Shown in pieces: positions 16,654-25,080 of a DNA stretch of 64,000 bases. The stretch is from UMGS363 sp051881815 (GTDB taxonomy: Bacteria; Bacillota; Clostridia; Oscillospirales; Ruminococcaceae). The notes below the pieces were generated by a model that did not search any database, had not been told where the DNA came from, and saw only the letters and a program-made list of their open reading frames with translations. Position 1 is the stretch's first letter. Each line of letters starts with the position of its first letter. The stretch covers positions 12,533 through 76,532 of the forward strand of contig JBJEQP010000026.1 of NCBI GenBank assembly GCA_051881815.1, in the 5' to 3' direction. A program made the position numbers and the translations under genes.

Positions 16654-17241
16654 ATGGCAAATGAAAACATTTCGGAGCTTTCATCGCAGTTCTGGGACAA
16701 ACAGGAACGTTCCTGCCGTCTTCCTCGCTGGAACGATCTGCCCGATATAGGCCTTTATATGGATCAGGTGCTTTCCCTTATGAGCAAGTATATCCGCATC
16801 TTTTCTCACGGCGAAGCCAACCTTACCCCGTCAATGATAAATAACTATGTCAAGCTCGGCATACTTCCTCCGCCCGTCAAAAAGAAATATTCAAGGGTGC
16901 ATATTTCGCATCTGCTGATAATCTGTGCAATGAAAAGCGTCCTACCGATACAGGTCATCGGCGCAATGATAGAACATCTGCTCAAATCACGCACCGAGGA
17001 GGAGTTGCTCAACTTTTTCAGCGAGCAGTATGAACAGACCTTCCACCAACTTGTCGATATCCTCCACAGCTCTATCGAAAGTCAGACGGACGATGACAGC
17101 GGCTTCGGAAAAATGCTTATAACGACTGCTATCCAGGCAGCGGCAGTTTCAAGCGGAAGCAAGATAATCTCCGAAAACGCCCTCGGCGAGATGCAGCATC
17201 TCGGCATCCTGAAGCTTCAGAAAATCCAGCCGAACAATTAA
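16654..17241 (+). CDS. DUF1836 domain protein, probable DNA-binding regulator
   Basis: 195 residues of the DUF1836 family. The part from about residue 53 (LTPSMINNYVKLGILPPPVKKKYSRVHISHLLIICAM) has the look of a MerR-like winged helix: a helix-turn-helix followed by a tyrosine-rich wing, then an all-helical domain. No metal- or ligand-binding motif is clear. Members are assumed to regulate transcription. AAAGGAGG is seven bases from the ATG. It faces the vor operon across a shared promoter region and so could regulate it; that is only a suggestion from position. Confidence 0.75.
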   Translation: MANENISELSSQFWDKQERSCRLPRWNDLPDIGLYMDQVLSLMSKYIRIFSHGEANLTPSMINNYVKLGILPPPVKKKYSRVHISHLLIICAMKSVLPIQVIGAMIEHLLKSRTEEELLNFFSEQYEQTFHQLVDILHSSIESQTDDDSGFGKMLITTAIQAAAVSSGSKIISENALGEMQHLGILKLQKIQPNN

Positions 17242-17252
17242 GATAAAAACTA

Positions 17253-17281
17253 TTGAAAAACGGAAGGATTTAGTGTATAAT
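17253..17281 (+). promoter_or_regulatory. Promoter of the DUF1015 gene
   Basis: TTGAAA (17253-17258), 17-bp spacer, TATAAT (17276-17281), ATG 34 bases on. Confidence 0.75.
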
Positions 17282-17315
17282 TGATCTGATAAATTTCTTA
17301 TAAGGAGATATAATT

Positions 17316-18572
17316 ATGAGCAACGCTTTTAAGGCTGCGGATATCCTTCTTCCGCATAATATTGAAATGGAAAAATGGTCGGTAGTTGCCTGCGACCAGT
17401 ACACCTCCGAACCCGAATACTGGGAAAAGACAGAGCAGATCGTCGGTGACGCTCCCTCGACTCTCCGACTTATCCTCCCCGAAGTATATCTCGAAAGCGA
17501 GGGCGTTGACAGCCGAATTGCAGATATACATAAGAATATGGATAAATACATCGCTGACGGTATTTTTGACGAGTATAAAAACGCTATGATCTACGTTGAG
17601 CGCACAACAGCCGACGGAGTAAGAGCAGGGATCGTCGGTGCTGTCGACCTTGAAGAATATGACTACCGCAAGGGCAGCAAGTCCTCCGTCCGTGCGACCG
17701 AAGCAACCGTTGTTGAACGTATTCCGCCGAGAATAAAGGTAAGGAACGGCGCTCCGCTTGAGCTTCCTCATATTATGATACTCATTGACGACGCAAAGCG
17801 CACAGTTATCGAAAAGCTTTCCGAAAAGAAAGATCAGCTCAAAAAGGTATATGATTTTGAGCTTATGCAGGGCGGCGGCCATATCGCAGGCTATCTACTC
17901 GGTGAAGATGATATAAATGCAGTTATATCCGCACTTGACGCACTCGGAAACGCAGACGAATTCAACGCAAAATACGGACTTGAAAACGAACCCGTTATGC
18001 TTTACGCAATGGGCGACGGAAACCACTCACTCGCTACCGCAAAGGAATATTACGAGCAGCTCAAGCGTGAAAACCCCGACAAGGATATGTCGGCTCATCC
18101 TGCACGTTACGCACTTGCAGAGATCGTAAACCTTCACAGCAACGCACTCCGCTTTGAAGCTATCCACCGTATAGTAACGGGTGTTGACGTTGACAAGCTT
18201 CTCTCCGCACTCAAAGCCGCTCTCGGCACATCCGAAAACGGCAGCGGTCAGTCATTCGTTGTCGTAAACGGCAGCAAGGACGAAACGCTTTATATCGGCA
18301 AGCCAACTTCAAACCTCACCGTAGGCAGCCTCCAGCAGTTCCTTGACGCTTATGTTAAGGAAAACGGCGGAAAGATCGACTATATCCACGGCGAGGACGT
18401 TATCCGCAGACTTGCCACAGCCGATGACGCAGTAGGCTTTCTCCTCCCCGATATGGGCAAGGAAGAGCTTTTCCCGACCGTTATCAAGGACGGCGCACTT
18501 CCGAGAAAGACTTTCTCTATGGGTCATGCGCAGGATAAGCGCTTCTACACAGAGGCACGCAGCATTAAGTAA
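17316..18572 (+). CDS. DUF1015 family protein
   Basis: 418 residues of the DUF1015 (COG4198) family, recognised by the start FKAADILLPHN, the WSVVACDQYTSEPEYW segment and the C-terminal HAQDKRFYTEARSIK. The family is widespread in anaerobes and has no settled biochemical role. No membrane segment. It has its own promoter and the ribosome site AAGGAGAT. Its TAA stop is at the same time the first three bases of a TAATGCG heptamer array, so the repeat element begins within the gene. Confidence 0.85.
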   Translation: MSNAFKAADILLPHNIEMEKWSVVACDQYTSEPEYWEKTEQIVGDAPSTLRLILPEVYLESEGVDSRIADIHKNMDKYIADGIFDEYKNAMIYVERTTADGVRAGIVGAVDLEEYDYRKGSKSSVRATEATVVERIPPRIKVRNGAPLELPHIMILIDDAKRTVIEKLSEKKDQLKKVYDFELMQGGGHIAGYLLGEDDINAVISALDALGNADEFNAKYGLENEPVMLYAMGDGNHSLATAKEYYEQLKRENPDKDMSAHPARYALAEIVNLHSNALRFEAIHRIVTGVDVDKLLSALKAALGTSENGSGQSFVVVNGSKDETLYIGKPTSNLTVGSLQQFLDAYVKENGGKIDYIHGEDVIRRLATADDAVGFLLPDMGKEELFPTVIKDGALPRKTFSMGHAQDKRFYTEARSIK

Positions 18573-18727
18573 TGCGTAATGCGTAATGCGTAATTAAGCT
18601 TCGCAAATCTGATAGAAAAAATAAACGGTACAATCACTCCAAAATTTCGTGGTTGTACCGTTTTTTATTATAATTTGTAATGTAAATTCACAGCACGCAA
18701 TAATTACGCATTACGAATTACGCATTA
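18570..18727. repeat. Heptamer-bracketed terminator element (copy 1)
   Basis: Three tandem TAATGCG units (18570-18590), then about 110 bp containing a strong hairpin, then heptamers of opposite orientation, ATTACGC/ATTACGA/ATTACGC (18703-18723). The same unit occurs inverted at 28457-28746. Here it fills the space between the convergent genes for DUF1015 and TsaB. Confidence 0.8.
18623..18667. terminator. Bidirectional terminator hairpin inside heptamer element
   Basis: Stem 18623-18633 with 18653-18663 (AAACGGTACAA with its complement), extended inward by CAC/GTG, with a T run on the plus strand and an A run (T run for the minus strand) on the other side. Serves both convergent genes. Confidence 0.85.
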
Positions 18728-18730
18728 ATT

Positions 18731-19429
18731 TCACGCTCTTTTTTCCTCAAGGTCTTTTTCAGCCTTTGTCTGCTGGAGATATTCGGCATTAAGCGTATCA
18801 CCCGTGCCGAACTGCTTTTCATAAGAAGCATAGCAAAGGCTGGACGCAAGCTGCAGGCGAAGATGCGGCGGTGCGAGCATTACATTTTCCGTTTCGGTAA
18901 AATTGTTGTTTTTGTACAGCTCCTCGGCTGCATCGCCGACAAGCACGATATCACCGTGATAACCCTTGATGCGTGAAACAATGTCGCTTTCGGAGAGTAT
19001 CGTATCATCGAAAATGCGTGTGATAACGTCCTTATACGATGTAAAAAATGCTGTGTACATAAGATCGGCACGGGCTTTCATCACCGTACAGATAACTCCC
19101 CTGTAACCGCGCATATTATATGCAAGCGATTCAAGAGTCGAAACCCCGACGCACTTTTTATTCAGCGCAAAGCTCATCGCTTTGACCGCCGATACACCTA
19201 TTCTCAATCCTGTATATGAGCCGGGACCGTTTGAAACAGCCATTGCGTCAACGTCGTTAAGTCCGATGCCTGCATTGCGCAGGACCTCGGTGCAGATCGG
19301 CATAATGACCTGCGAATGGGTAAGGCGTGTTAAGACAGAAGTTTGTGCAAGAACGGCATTTTCGCTGCATACTGCAACGGAAGCAGTTTTTCCCGATGTA
19401 TCAATTCCCAAAATGATCAAAACGCTCAT
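18731..19429 (-). CDS. tsaB: tRNA threonylcarbamoyladenosine biosynthesis protein TsaB
   Basis: 232 residues if read from the ATG at 19429. The ribosome site AAAGGGG touches that ATG, which is too close; a TTG at 19420, nine bases downstream of it, would give the usual family start (MIILGIDTSG) and is a serious alternative. TsaB is the inactive-kinase-like scaffold (ASKHA fold; LGIDTSGKTASVAV, SNGPGSYTGLRIG) that pairs with TsaD in making t6A at tRNA position 37. It overlaps the end of tsaE, a common arrangement. TsaD is not in the window. Confidence 0.9.
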   Translation of the reverse strand: MSVLIILGIDTSGKTASVAVCSENAVLAQTSVLTRLTHSQVIMPICTEVLRNAGIGLNDVDAMAVSNGPGSYTGLRIGVSAVKAMSFALNKKCVGVSTLESLAYNMRGYRGVICTVMKARADLMYTAFFTSYKDVITRIFDDTILSESDIVSRIKGYHGDIVLVGDAAEELYKNNNFTETENVMLAPPHLRLQLASSLCYASYEKQFGTGDTLNAEYLQQTKAEKDLEEKRA

Positions 19430-19844
19430 CCCCTTTGACTTCAATTCGGCGTTCTTCCTCGCCGATATTCTCGATCGTAACGGTAATAATGTTTTTGGGC
19501 AGACAGTCGGCAATATTCTCCGACCACTCCACCGCGATCACACAGTCATCCGAAAGATAGTCATAAAATCCCGTCGTTTCCAGCGCCTCTTCATTCATTA
19601 TTCGATACATATCAAAATGATAAAGAGTAAGCGCCTTTCCTCTGTATTCATTCACAAGAGCAAAGGTCGGTGATGATACCTCGTCGGGAAGTCCCATTCC
19701 TATGGCAAGTCCGCGCGTAAAGGTGGTTTTTCCTGCGCCGAGCCCACCCTTATATGCGATGATATCGCCGCCTTTGAGCATTGCTCCGATCTTCTCGGCA
19801 AAGGCGATAGTTTCCTCTGCCGAAGCGGTTGTAACTGTAATCAT
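19401..19844 (-). CDS. tsaE: tRNA threonylcarbamoyladenosine biosynthesis ATPase TsaE
   Basis: 147 residues from the ATG at 19844 (GGAG about 12 bases upstream; a TTG at 19862 is a less likely alternative). Walker A is GGLGAGKTTFTRG, and SPTFALVNEY and HFDMYR are family hallmarks. TsaE drives turnover of the TsaB-TsaD complex in t6A synthesis. Its end overlaps tsaB by about 29 bases. Confidence 0.93.
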   Translation of the reverse strand: MITVTTASAEETIAFAEKIGAMLKGGDIIAYKGGLGAGKTTFTRGLAIGMGLPDEVSSPTFALVNEYRGKALTLYHFDMYRIMNEEALETTGFYDYLSDDCVIAVEWSENIADCLPKNIITVTIENIGEEERRIEVKGDERFDHFGN

Positions 19845-19865
19845 TATAAAAGTTTGCTCCAAAAA

Positions 19866-20669
19866 TCAAGTAATGACGTTCACGATATGGAAGCTTTCAC
19901 AGAAAAAGCTGATATTGTCATCCTCCAGCGAACGGATCCTGTAACGTTTATCCTGCGAGTAGCCGAGCGACTGCGTGTTCACGATATCGAAAGCGGTGAG
20001 CGGTGTAGTCACGCCCTTGCAGCCAATCTGGAACTCGCTAACGTTGAGGAAGTCGATCTCCGCCTTGAATTTGACGGGATCATCGGAATAGAAGGTCATA
20101 AACAGGCTGGGAACAAGCTGTCCGTCCGTTCCGAGCGTTTCGGAGTATTTGAATTCGCCGAAAGCGTCAAAATTATACCAATAAAAGTCGCTGCAGATAT
20201 CGGTGATCTGCTCGATGCCGTAGATCTCACGGAAGCCCTTGCGCAGCTTGCAGGGATCCTCGGGGAAGACCATACATTTTCTCATACCGAGGTTATAATC
20301 CTCAAAGCCCTGCTTTTTGTACCAGTGGCGAAGGCTGTCCTCGCAGAAAAGCTGCACGTTCATCTGATAGTTACCCGACTGGCAGTGATAAACAAGGCGT
20401 TTTACGATCTCCTCGCCTATTCCCCTGCGGCGGTAATCGGGTCGGACGCAGATACCGCTCATTACAGCGGCAGTCAGACCGTCCGAAGCCACTCTGCCAA
20501 GTCCGACAAGCGTATATCCGTCATAGGCATAGACCGAATAAAAGCTGTTTTTGGCAGCCTTTTCGATCTCCTCATCCGTATAGCCGGGGAGGTTATACCA
20601 GTTCAGTTTTTTGTACAGGTCGATCTGATCTTCATATTTTCTTGTTTCGGAAAAATAATCTATTGCCAT
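19866..20669 (-). CDS. GNAT-family acetyltransferase with extra C-terminal domain
   Basis: 267 residues from the ATG at 20669, which has GGGAGAG seven bases upstream; the longer frame upstream runs through the promoter and is AT-rich. The first half is a GNAT domain with the acetyl-CoA loop (VRPDYRRRGIGEEIVKRL) and a typical YKKQGF after it. The second half (about 130-267) is not recognised and does not look like a second GNAT fold. Substrate unknown. It lies 21 bases upstream of tsaE, so it may be cotranscribed with the t6A genes; it is not RimI, which often sits there. Confidence 0.78.
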   Translation of the reverse strand: MAIDYFSETRKYEDQIDLYKKLNWYNLPGYTDEEIEKAAKNSFYSVYAYDGYTLVGLGRVASDGLTAAVMSGICVRPDYRRRGIGEEIVKRLVYHCQSGNYQMNVQLFCEDSLRHWYKKQGFEDYNLGMRKCMVFPEDPCKLRKGFREIYGIEQITDICSDFYWYNFDAFGEFKYSETLGTDGQLVPSLFMTFYSDDPVKFKAEIDFLNVSEFQIGCKGVTTPLTAFDIVNTQSLGYSQDKRYRIRSLEDDNISFFCESFHIVNVIT

Positions 20670-20864
20670 ATAGAGCTCTCCCGCTTCTTCCAAAAAGAGA
20701 ATAAAAATTTTGTCTGTAGCAATCCACAAAAATATCCTGACAAGTTCGGCGGTATATTTCAATGTCTTGCTATAAACGCACAAATACTGCGCAATACAAA
20801 ATAATGTTGATTTTTTGTTAGATTTGCACAATATTTGAGATAACAATTCAAACTCATTAGTTAT

Positions 20865-20894
20865 ATTATAACAGCTTTGTACCTGCGTTGTCAA
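20865..20894 (-). promoter_or_regulatory. Promoter of the GNAT-tsaE-tsaB unit, overlapping the thrB end
   Basis: Minus strand TTGACA (20889-20894), 18-bp spacer, TATAAT (20865-20870). The -35 and spacer lie inside the last codons of thrB and the -10 covers its stop. It predicts a 5' leader of about 190 bases before the ATG at 20669, in which I see no known riboswitch. Confidence 0.65.
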
Positions 20895-21753
20895 TATGTA
20901 ATTCGTGAACTTTCCAATTTTTTAGTCCTAATTTTTCGAGAGCAAATTTCATCTTTCCGCAGAAAAACTCATTATCCGCATCGACGATAGCCATAAGCGA
21001 AGGACCTGCGCCGCTCAGGTACGCCGCATAAGCGCCAAGACTGTATGCGGTCTCAAAAACATCCTGACCGTGAGGGATAAGATCCATTCGATACGGCTGG
21101 TGAAGCTTATCGTTCACAGCAGTGCGGAGATTCTGATACTTGCCCGTAAGGAGCGAAGCCGAAAAAAGCGCAGCACGGGAAAGATTGAAAACAGCGTCCT
21201 TATGACTTATCTCTTTGGGCAGACAGGCACGGGCTTCCTCCGTTTTCAGCTCAAAATCGGGTATAACTACCACAAATTTAAGCGTTGTGAAGACCTCCTG
21301 CTTTACCCAGTGAACTTCCCTTCCGTCAAAAACGGCTGTAACGATGCCGCCGAGGAGCGCAGGTGCCGTATTATCGGGGTGTCCTTCGATCTGCGCCGAA
21401 AGGTTGACAAGATCATCCAGCCCGAGCGGATTTCCCATAAGCGTATTTGCGCCGAAAAGTCCTGCGATTATGCAGGCGGAAGAGCTTCCGAGACCTCTCG
21501 CCATAGGGATATTGTTGATCTGTTCGATCGTAAGACCCTTGAACGGCTTGCCGCATATCTCAAAAAGCGTTTTTGCCGATTCATAGATAAGGTTGTTCTC
21601 GCCCTCGGGCACGGGAGTCCCGTCAAGGCTCTTTATGAAGACGCCGTCCGCTTCCTCCATATTTACATAATTATAGTATGTCAGCGCCAGTCCGAGCGCA
21701 TCAAAGCCTGCGCCGAGGTTTGCACTCGTTGCGGGTACTTGTATCTTGATCAT
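20866..21753 (-). CDS. thrB: Homoserine kinase
   Basis: 295 residues from the ATG at 21753 (AAAGGA ten bases upstream; a TTG nine bases earlier is possible). GHMP-kinase motifs: PATSANLGAGFDALGLAL at the N-terminus, the ATP loop ARGLGSSSACIIAGL near residue 88, and a C-terminal GAGPS. It phosphorylates homoserine using ATP on the path to threonine. It follows hom in the same direction, with a small REP-like hairpin between them. No threonine synthase (thrC) is in the window. Confidence 0.94.
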   Translation of the reverse strand: MIKIQVPATSANLGAGFDALGLALTYYNYVNMEEADGVFIKSLDGTPVPEGENNLIYESAKTLFEICGKPFKGLTIEQINNIPMARGLGSSSACIIAGLFGANTLMGNPLGLDDLVNLSAQIEGHPDNTAPALLGGIVTAVFDGREVHWVKQEVFTTLKFVVVIPDFELKTEEARACLPKEISHKDAVFNLSRAALFSASLLTGKYQNLRTAVNDKLHQPYRMDLIPHGQDVFETAYSLGAYAAYLSGAGPSLMAIVDADNEFFCGKMKFALEKLGLKNWKVHELHIDNAGTKLL

Positions 21754-21803
21754 TTTCCTCAATTCCTTTTCAAAAGATTATTTTGTCGTTCAAGGACATA
21801 AAA

Positions 21804-21826
21804 CGGGCGGATATGGAATCCGCCCC
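21804..21826. repeat. Small REP-like hairpin between hom and thrB
   Basis: Perfect inverted repeat GGGCGGAT (21805-21812) with ATCCGCCC (21818-21825) around a five-base loop. No T run, so it looks like a dispersed palindrome rather than a terminator. Similar GGGCGGAT-type palindromes are, from memory, frequent between genes in gut Firmicutes. Confidence 0.55.
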
Positions 21827-21850
21827 TACGCATTTTTATATTATGTTATT

Positions 21851-23083
21851 TCAGCTTTCGAGGTTGAGAACTCTGATCGTTCCGAGAACCTTTCCTCCAA
21901 GCTTTGAAAGCTTTTCATCGAAGTCCTTTTCCTTTACCTCGGGAGTGATGAATGCGATCTCATCGGCAGGACAGCCTTCTCTTGAAAGGAACTCAACATC
22001 GCCGAATACTTCCTTTGCCTTATCTGCGGAAACGCCCTGAACACGAACATAGAACGGAAGAACATCTTCCTTGTAATCAGCGATAAAGCTGTTGTCCGGA
22101 CTGTCTTCCCAGACCTGTGAAATCGAAGTGCCGTTCATCTTTGCAGCGTCAATAAGGTCGGCAACGATAGCGCTCGCTGTCGGGAACTTTCCTGCGCCTC
22201 TGCCGTAGAACATGACCTGATCTATTGCGTCGCCGTAAACCATGATGCCGTTGAAAACATCGCTTACGCTTGAAAGCTGGTTTGCGCCGCATACGAATGC
22301 AGGGCGAACGATAGGAAGTATCTTTCCGTCAGCTGTTCTCTTCACGGAGCCGATGAGCTTGACCGAGCCGCCCCAGCTTGCAGCATACTTTGCGTCCTCT
22401 GCTGTGATGCTTGAGATGCCCTCGCAGTGTACCCAGTCGGGATAAACGTGCTTGCCGAAAACAAGTGAGGAAAGAATGCATATCTTGCGGCAGGCATCGT
22501 GACCCTCAACATCGGCGGTAGGATCCTTTTCTGCGTAGCCGAGCTTCTGCGCCGTGGAAAGAGCCTCTTCAAAAGGCATATTCTCGTTTATCATCTTTGT
22601 GAGGATGAAGTTTGTTGTTCCGTTAAGTATGCCTGCAACGGCTGTGATGTCGTTTGCCGCAAGGCACTGGTGAAGGGGACGGATTATCGGGATCGCACCG
22701 CCTGTCGAAGCTTCAAAGAGGAAGTTGCAGTTATGCTCCTTCGCTGTTTTAAGAAGCTCTGCGCCCTTCTTTGCGACAAGCTCCTTATTGGAGGAAACAA
22801 CGCTCTTGCCCCTTTCAAGGCAGCTCTTCACGAAATCGAATGCAGGATTTACGCCGCCCATAACCTCGGCAACGAGAGTTACTTCGCTGTCGTTGAGAAT
22901 GTCGTTGATATCCTTTGTGAATTTTGATTCAAACGGGCTTCCCGGGAAATCTCTGATATCGAGGATATACTTGATATCAAGATCCTTGCCTGCTTTTTCA
23001 ACGATCTTGTTCTTGTTTTTGTAGAAAAGTTCAACTGTACCTGAACCAACTACGCCGAAACCTAAAACTGCTATCTTTGCCAT
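21851..23083 (-). CDS. hom: Homoserine dehydrogenase
   Basis: 410 residues: N-terminal nucleotide-binding domain (VLGFGVVGSGTVEL), central catalytic domain with GILNGTTNFILTKM and the EKDPTADVEGHDA segment, and a C-terminal ACT domain (from about residue 330, FYVRVQGVSADK) for feedback control, probably by threonine. It reduces aspartate semialdehyde to homoserine. In a leftward unit behind the ACT protein gene and ahead of thrB. Confidence 0.95.
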   Translation of the reverse strand: MAKIAVLGFGVVGSGTVELFYKNKNKIVEKAGKDLDIKYILDIRDFPGSPFESKFTKDINDILNDSEVTLVAEVMGGVNPAFDFVKSCLERGKSVVSSNKELVAKKGAELLKTAKEHNCNFLFEASTGGAIPIIRPLHQCLAANDITAVAGILNGTTNFILTKMINENMPFEEALSTAQKLGYAEKDPTADVEGHDACRKICILSSLVFGKHVYPDWVHCEGISSITAEDAKYAASWGGSVKLIGSVKRTADGKILPIVRPAFVCGANQLSSVSDVFNGIMVYGDAIDQVMFYGRGAGKFPTASAIVADLIDAAKMNGTSISQVWEDSPDNSFIADYKEDVLPFYVRVQGVSADKAKEVFGDVEFLSREGCPADEIAFITPEVKEKDFDEKLSKLGGKVLGTIRVLNLES

Positions 23084-23141
23084 AAACTCTACTCCTTAAT
23101 CTATATTACCCTTAATAATTACCGAATGTATAAACTCACTT

Positions 23142-23582
23142 TCATTCTCCCGAAAGCACACGGACTTCAACTACTCCGCCAAGCGTTTTCAGCTTATCCG
23201 CAAGAGAATATGCCTCGCTGCCGCTGCCGTGGAGCTTTGCCGTGATAGTGACCGCAGCTGCGCCGTCGATGGGTATATTCTGATTGAGCGTGAGGATATT
23301 CGCCCCGAAAAGATGTATCTCCGAAAGGAACATCGAAAGCACTCCCGGTTCATCACGCAGTACAGCGTAAAAAGTCACGATCTTCTGCGTGAGCTTTTCT
23401 TCGTATGTGAAAACGCACTCACGGTATTTATAGTATGCGCTGCGTGAGATGCCGACTCTTTTGCAGGCAGAAGCCGAACTCTTCTCCTCACCGCAGGCAA
23501 GCAGCCTTTTCACTTCAAGCACCTTCGGGAAGACCTCGGGAAGGACTTCGGTGCTGACAACTATAAATGAATTCTCGTTCAT
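23142..23582 (-). CDS. UPF0735 ACT domain protein (PheB-like)
   Basis: 146 residues: an N-terminal helix-turn-helix-like stretch (SASACKRVGISRSAYYKYRECVF) and a C-terminal ACT domain (VTFYAVLRDEPGVLSMFLSEI). This is the PheB/UPF0735 family, which is commonly encoded just upstream of homoserine dehydrogenase in Gram-positives, as here. A sensor role for an amino acid is likely but not established. First gene after the promoter at 23696-23724. Confidence 0.88.
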   Translation of the reverse strand: MNENSFIVVSTEVLPEVFPKVLEVKRLLACGEEKSSASACKRVGISRSAYYKYRECVFTYEEKLTQKIVTFYAVLRDEPGVLSMFLSEIHLFGANILTLNQNIPIDGAAAVTITAKLHGSGSEAYSLADKLKTLGGVVEVRVLSGE

Positions 23583-23695
23583 TGACTTTTTTCACTTCCT
23601 GACCGTGAAGAATAGGACTTTCCCTTTGGAAATCAGCTGTTTTAAGCGGCTGTTCCGTCCTTGTGTAAAAAACAACTGTATTTGCAATAAATACA

Positions 23696-23724
23696 ATTAT
23701 AGCAATTTGCTTTCTGTTTGTCAA
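23696..23724 (-). promoter_or_regulatory. Promoter of the ACT-hom-thrB unit
   Basis: Minus strand TTGACA (23719-23724), 17-bp spacer, TATAAT (23696-23701). It gives a leader of about 110 bases before the ATG at 23582; I see no T-box or riboswitch core in it. Confidence 0.8.
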
Positions 23725-23795
23725 GATAAAAAACAACATAATTTTCATTTTAACATTTTATTCACAACTGAAGGAGCATATATTTTGCGAAAGAC

Positions 23796-23824
23796 TTGAT
23801 TTAATCTCAAAAATGTGATATACT
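23796..23824 (+). promoter_or_regulatory. Promoter of the rpiB-upp unit
   Basis: TTGATT (23796-23801), 17-bp spacer, TATACT (23819-23824), 58 bases before the rpiB ATG. Confidence 0.7.
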
Positions 23825-23844
23825 ATAACTAATAATTTTTCCGA

Positions 23845-23870
23845 AGGGAGAGCCGTTCCATACGGACGGC
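23845..23870 (+). promoter_or_regulatory. Ribosome site set back behind a hairpin, rpiB leader
   Basis: The only purine-rich ribosome site (AAGGGAG, 23844-23850) is about 31 bases before the ATG. A seven-bp hairpin (GCCGTTC with its wobble complement, 23852-23870) lies between; folding it would leave about 13 bases from site to start. Confidence 0.45.
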
Positions 23871-23881
23871 AGAACATACTT

Positions 23882-24325
23882 ATGGATATCAGAAAAGACA
23901 AGATCGCTATCGGAAGCGATCACGCAGGCTACGGCCTTAAAAAAGAGATCATCAAGCACCTTGACGCTGTCGGCGTTTCTTACATAGAGCTTGGATGTAT
24001 GGACGGAACGAGCTGCGATTACCCCCTCGTTGCCCGTGAGGTTTGTGCAAAGATCACCGACGGTACTGTAAAGCAGGCGATCCTTATATGCGGAACAGGC
24101 ATTGGCATTTCCATCGCCGCAAACAAGGTCAAGGGCATCCGTGCAGCTCTTTGCACCGACGCTTACACCGCTAAATACACCCGTCTTCACAACGATGCGA
24201 ACGTTCTCTGCATGGGCGGCAGAGTTACAGGTGCAGGAGTTGCCGAAGAAATGGTCGACGTCTTCCTTTCCACCGATTTTGAAGGCGGCAGACACCAACG
24301 CAGAGTAGACCTTATCGAAGAATAA
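23882..24325 (+). CDS. rpiB: Ribose 5-phosphate isomerase B
   Basis: 147 residues. IGSDHAGYGLKKEI at the N-terminus, the catalytic cysteine in ILICGTGIGISIAANK, and NVLCMGGRVTG are all RpiB/LacAB family marks. It interconverts ribose 5-phosphate and ribulose 5-phosphate. The next gene, upp, also handles a ribose-phosphate compound, and the two are 18 bases apart in one unit. No start codon occurs in frame upstream that would bring the ribosome site to normal distance. Confidence 0.94.
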   Translation: MDIRKDKIAIGSDHAGYGLKKEIIKHLDAVGVSYIELGCMDGTSCDYPLVAREVCAKITDGTVKQAILICGTGIGISIAANKVKGIRAALCTDAYTAKYTRLHNDANVLCMGGRVTGAGVAEEMVDVFLSTDFEGGRHQRRVDLIEE

Positions 24326-24343
24326 TTTTGGAGGTAAATAAAA

Positions 24344-24973
24344 ATGCAGAATGTTAAACTTATCGACCACCCCCTCGTTCAGCACAAGATCTCTATGATG
24401 AGAGATATCAACACAGGTTCAAAGGAATTCAGAGAGCTTGCTTCCGAAACAGCAATGCTCATGTGCTATGAAGCTACCCGTGATCTTCCGCTCAAGACCG
24501 TTGATATCCAGACACCCGTTGCCGTTGCAAAGACACAGATCATCTCGGGAAAGAAGATCGCATTCGTTCCCATTCTCCGTGCAGGCCTTGCAATGACCGA
24601 GGGTATCCTCGAGCTGCTCCCTGCCGCAAAGGTCGGCCATGTCGGCATCTTCCGCGACCCCGAAACAAAGGACGCTGTTGAATATTACTGCAAGCTCCCC
24701 GTTGATATCGCCGAAAGAGAAGTCATCATCACCGATATCATGCTTGCAACAGGCGTAACAGCTGTAAAGACTATCGAAATTCTCAAAAAGTCAAACGTTC
24801 AGAAGATAAAGCTCATGTGCATCATCGCAAGTCCCGAGGGGATCGACGCTGTAAACAAGGCTTATCCCGATGTTGAGATCTACTGCGGAAGCATTGACGA
24901 CGGACTCAACGAGCACAAGTACATCGTTCCCGGTCTTGGCGACGCAGGCGACAGAATTTTCGGAACAAAGTAA
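24344..24973 (+). CDS. upp: Uracil phosphoribosyltransferase
   Basis: 209 residues, full length. PRPP loop DIMLATGVTAVKTIEIL and the C-terminal IVPGLGDAGDRIFGTK, which is the uracil-binding signature, are present. It converts uracil and PRPP into UMP in pyrimidine salvage. Good ribosome site (TTGGAGGT). Confidence 0.96.
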   Translation: MQNVKLIDHPLVQHKISMMRDINTGSKEFRELASETAMLMCYEATRDLPLKTVDIQTPVAVAKTQIISGKKIAFVPILRAGLAMTEGILELLPAAKVGHVGIFRDPETKDAVEYYCKLPVDIAEREVIITDIMLATGVTAVKTIEILKKSNVQKIKLMCIIASPEGIDAVNKAYPDVEIYCGSIDDGLNEHKYIVPGLGDAGDRIFGTK

Positions 24974-24990
24974 ATTATATCAGATAAAAT

Positions 24991-25042
24991 AAACAGTTAA
25001 TTCCTGTATGGATATTTTGATCCGTACAGGAATAAACTGTTT
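24991..25042 (+). terminator. 22-bp hairpin between upp and glmS
   Basis: A stem of 22 pairs with two mismatches (24991-25012 with 25021-25042, 8-base loop). No T run follows, so termination would be weak; it may protect the upp 3' end or modulate glmS, which starts 38 bases later. The conserved core of the glmS ribozyme is not present. Confidence 0.5.
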
Positions 25043-25080
25043 AAAGTACATCTGACAAACTATAAAGGAGGCTGCTGCCA

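Noticed and set aside
18570..18590. Heptamer arrays as a CRISPR
   Set aside because: Units are 7 bases in direct tandem without spacers and no cas genes are present.
20670..20894. N-terminal extension of the acetyltransferase
   Set aside because: It would read through the predicted promoter and leader; the start at 20669 has a proper ribosome site and begins where the GNAT domain begins.
23583..23695. T-box or riboswitch in the leader of the ACT-hom-thrB unit
   Set aside because: No T-box sequence or known aptamer core is visible, and no terminator/antiterminator pair could be drawn.
24974..25080. Possible glmS ribozyme ahead of glmS
   Set aside because: The gap is only 107 bases, is filled by a simple 22-bp hairpin and lacks the conserved ribozyme core.
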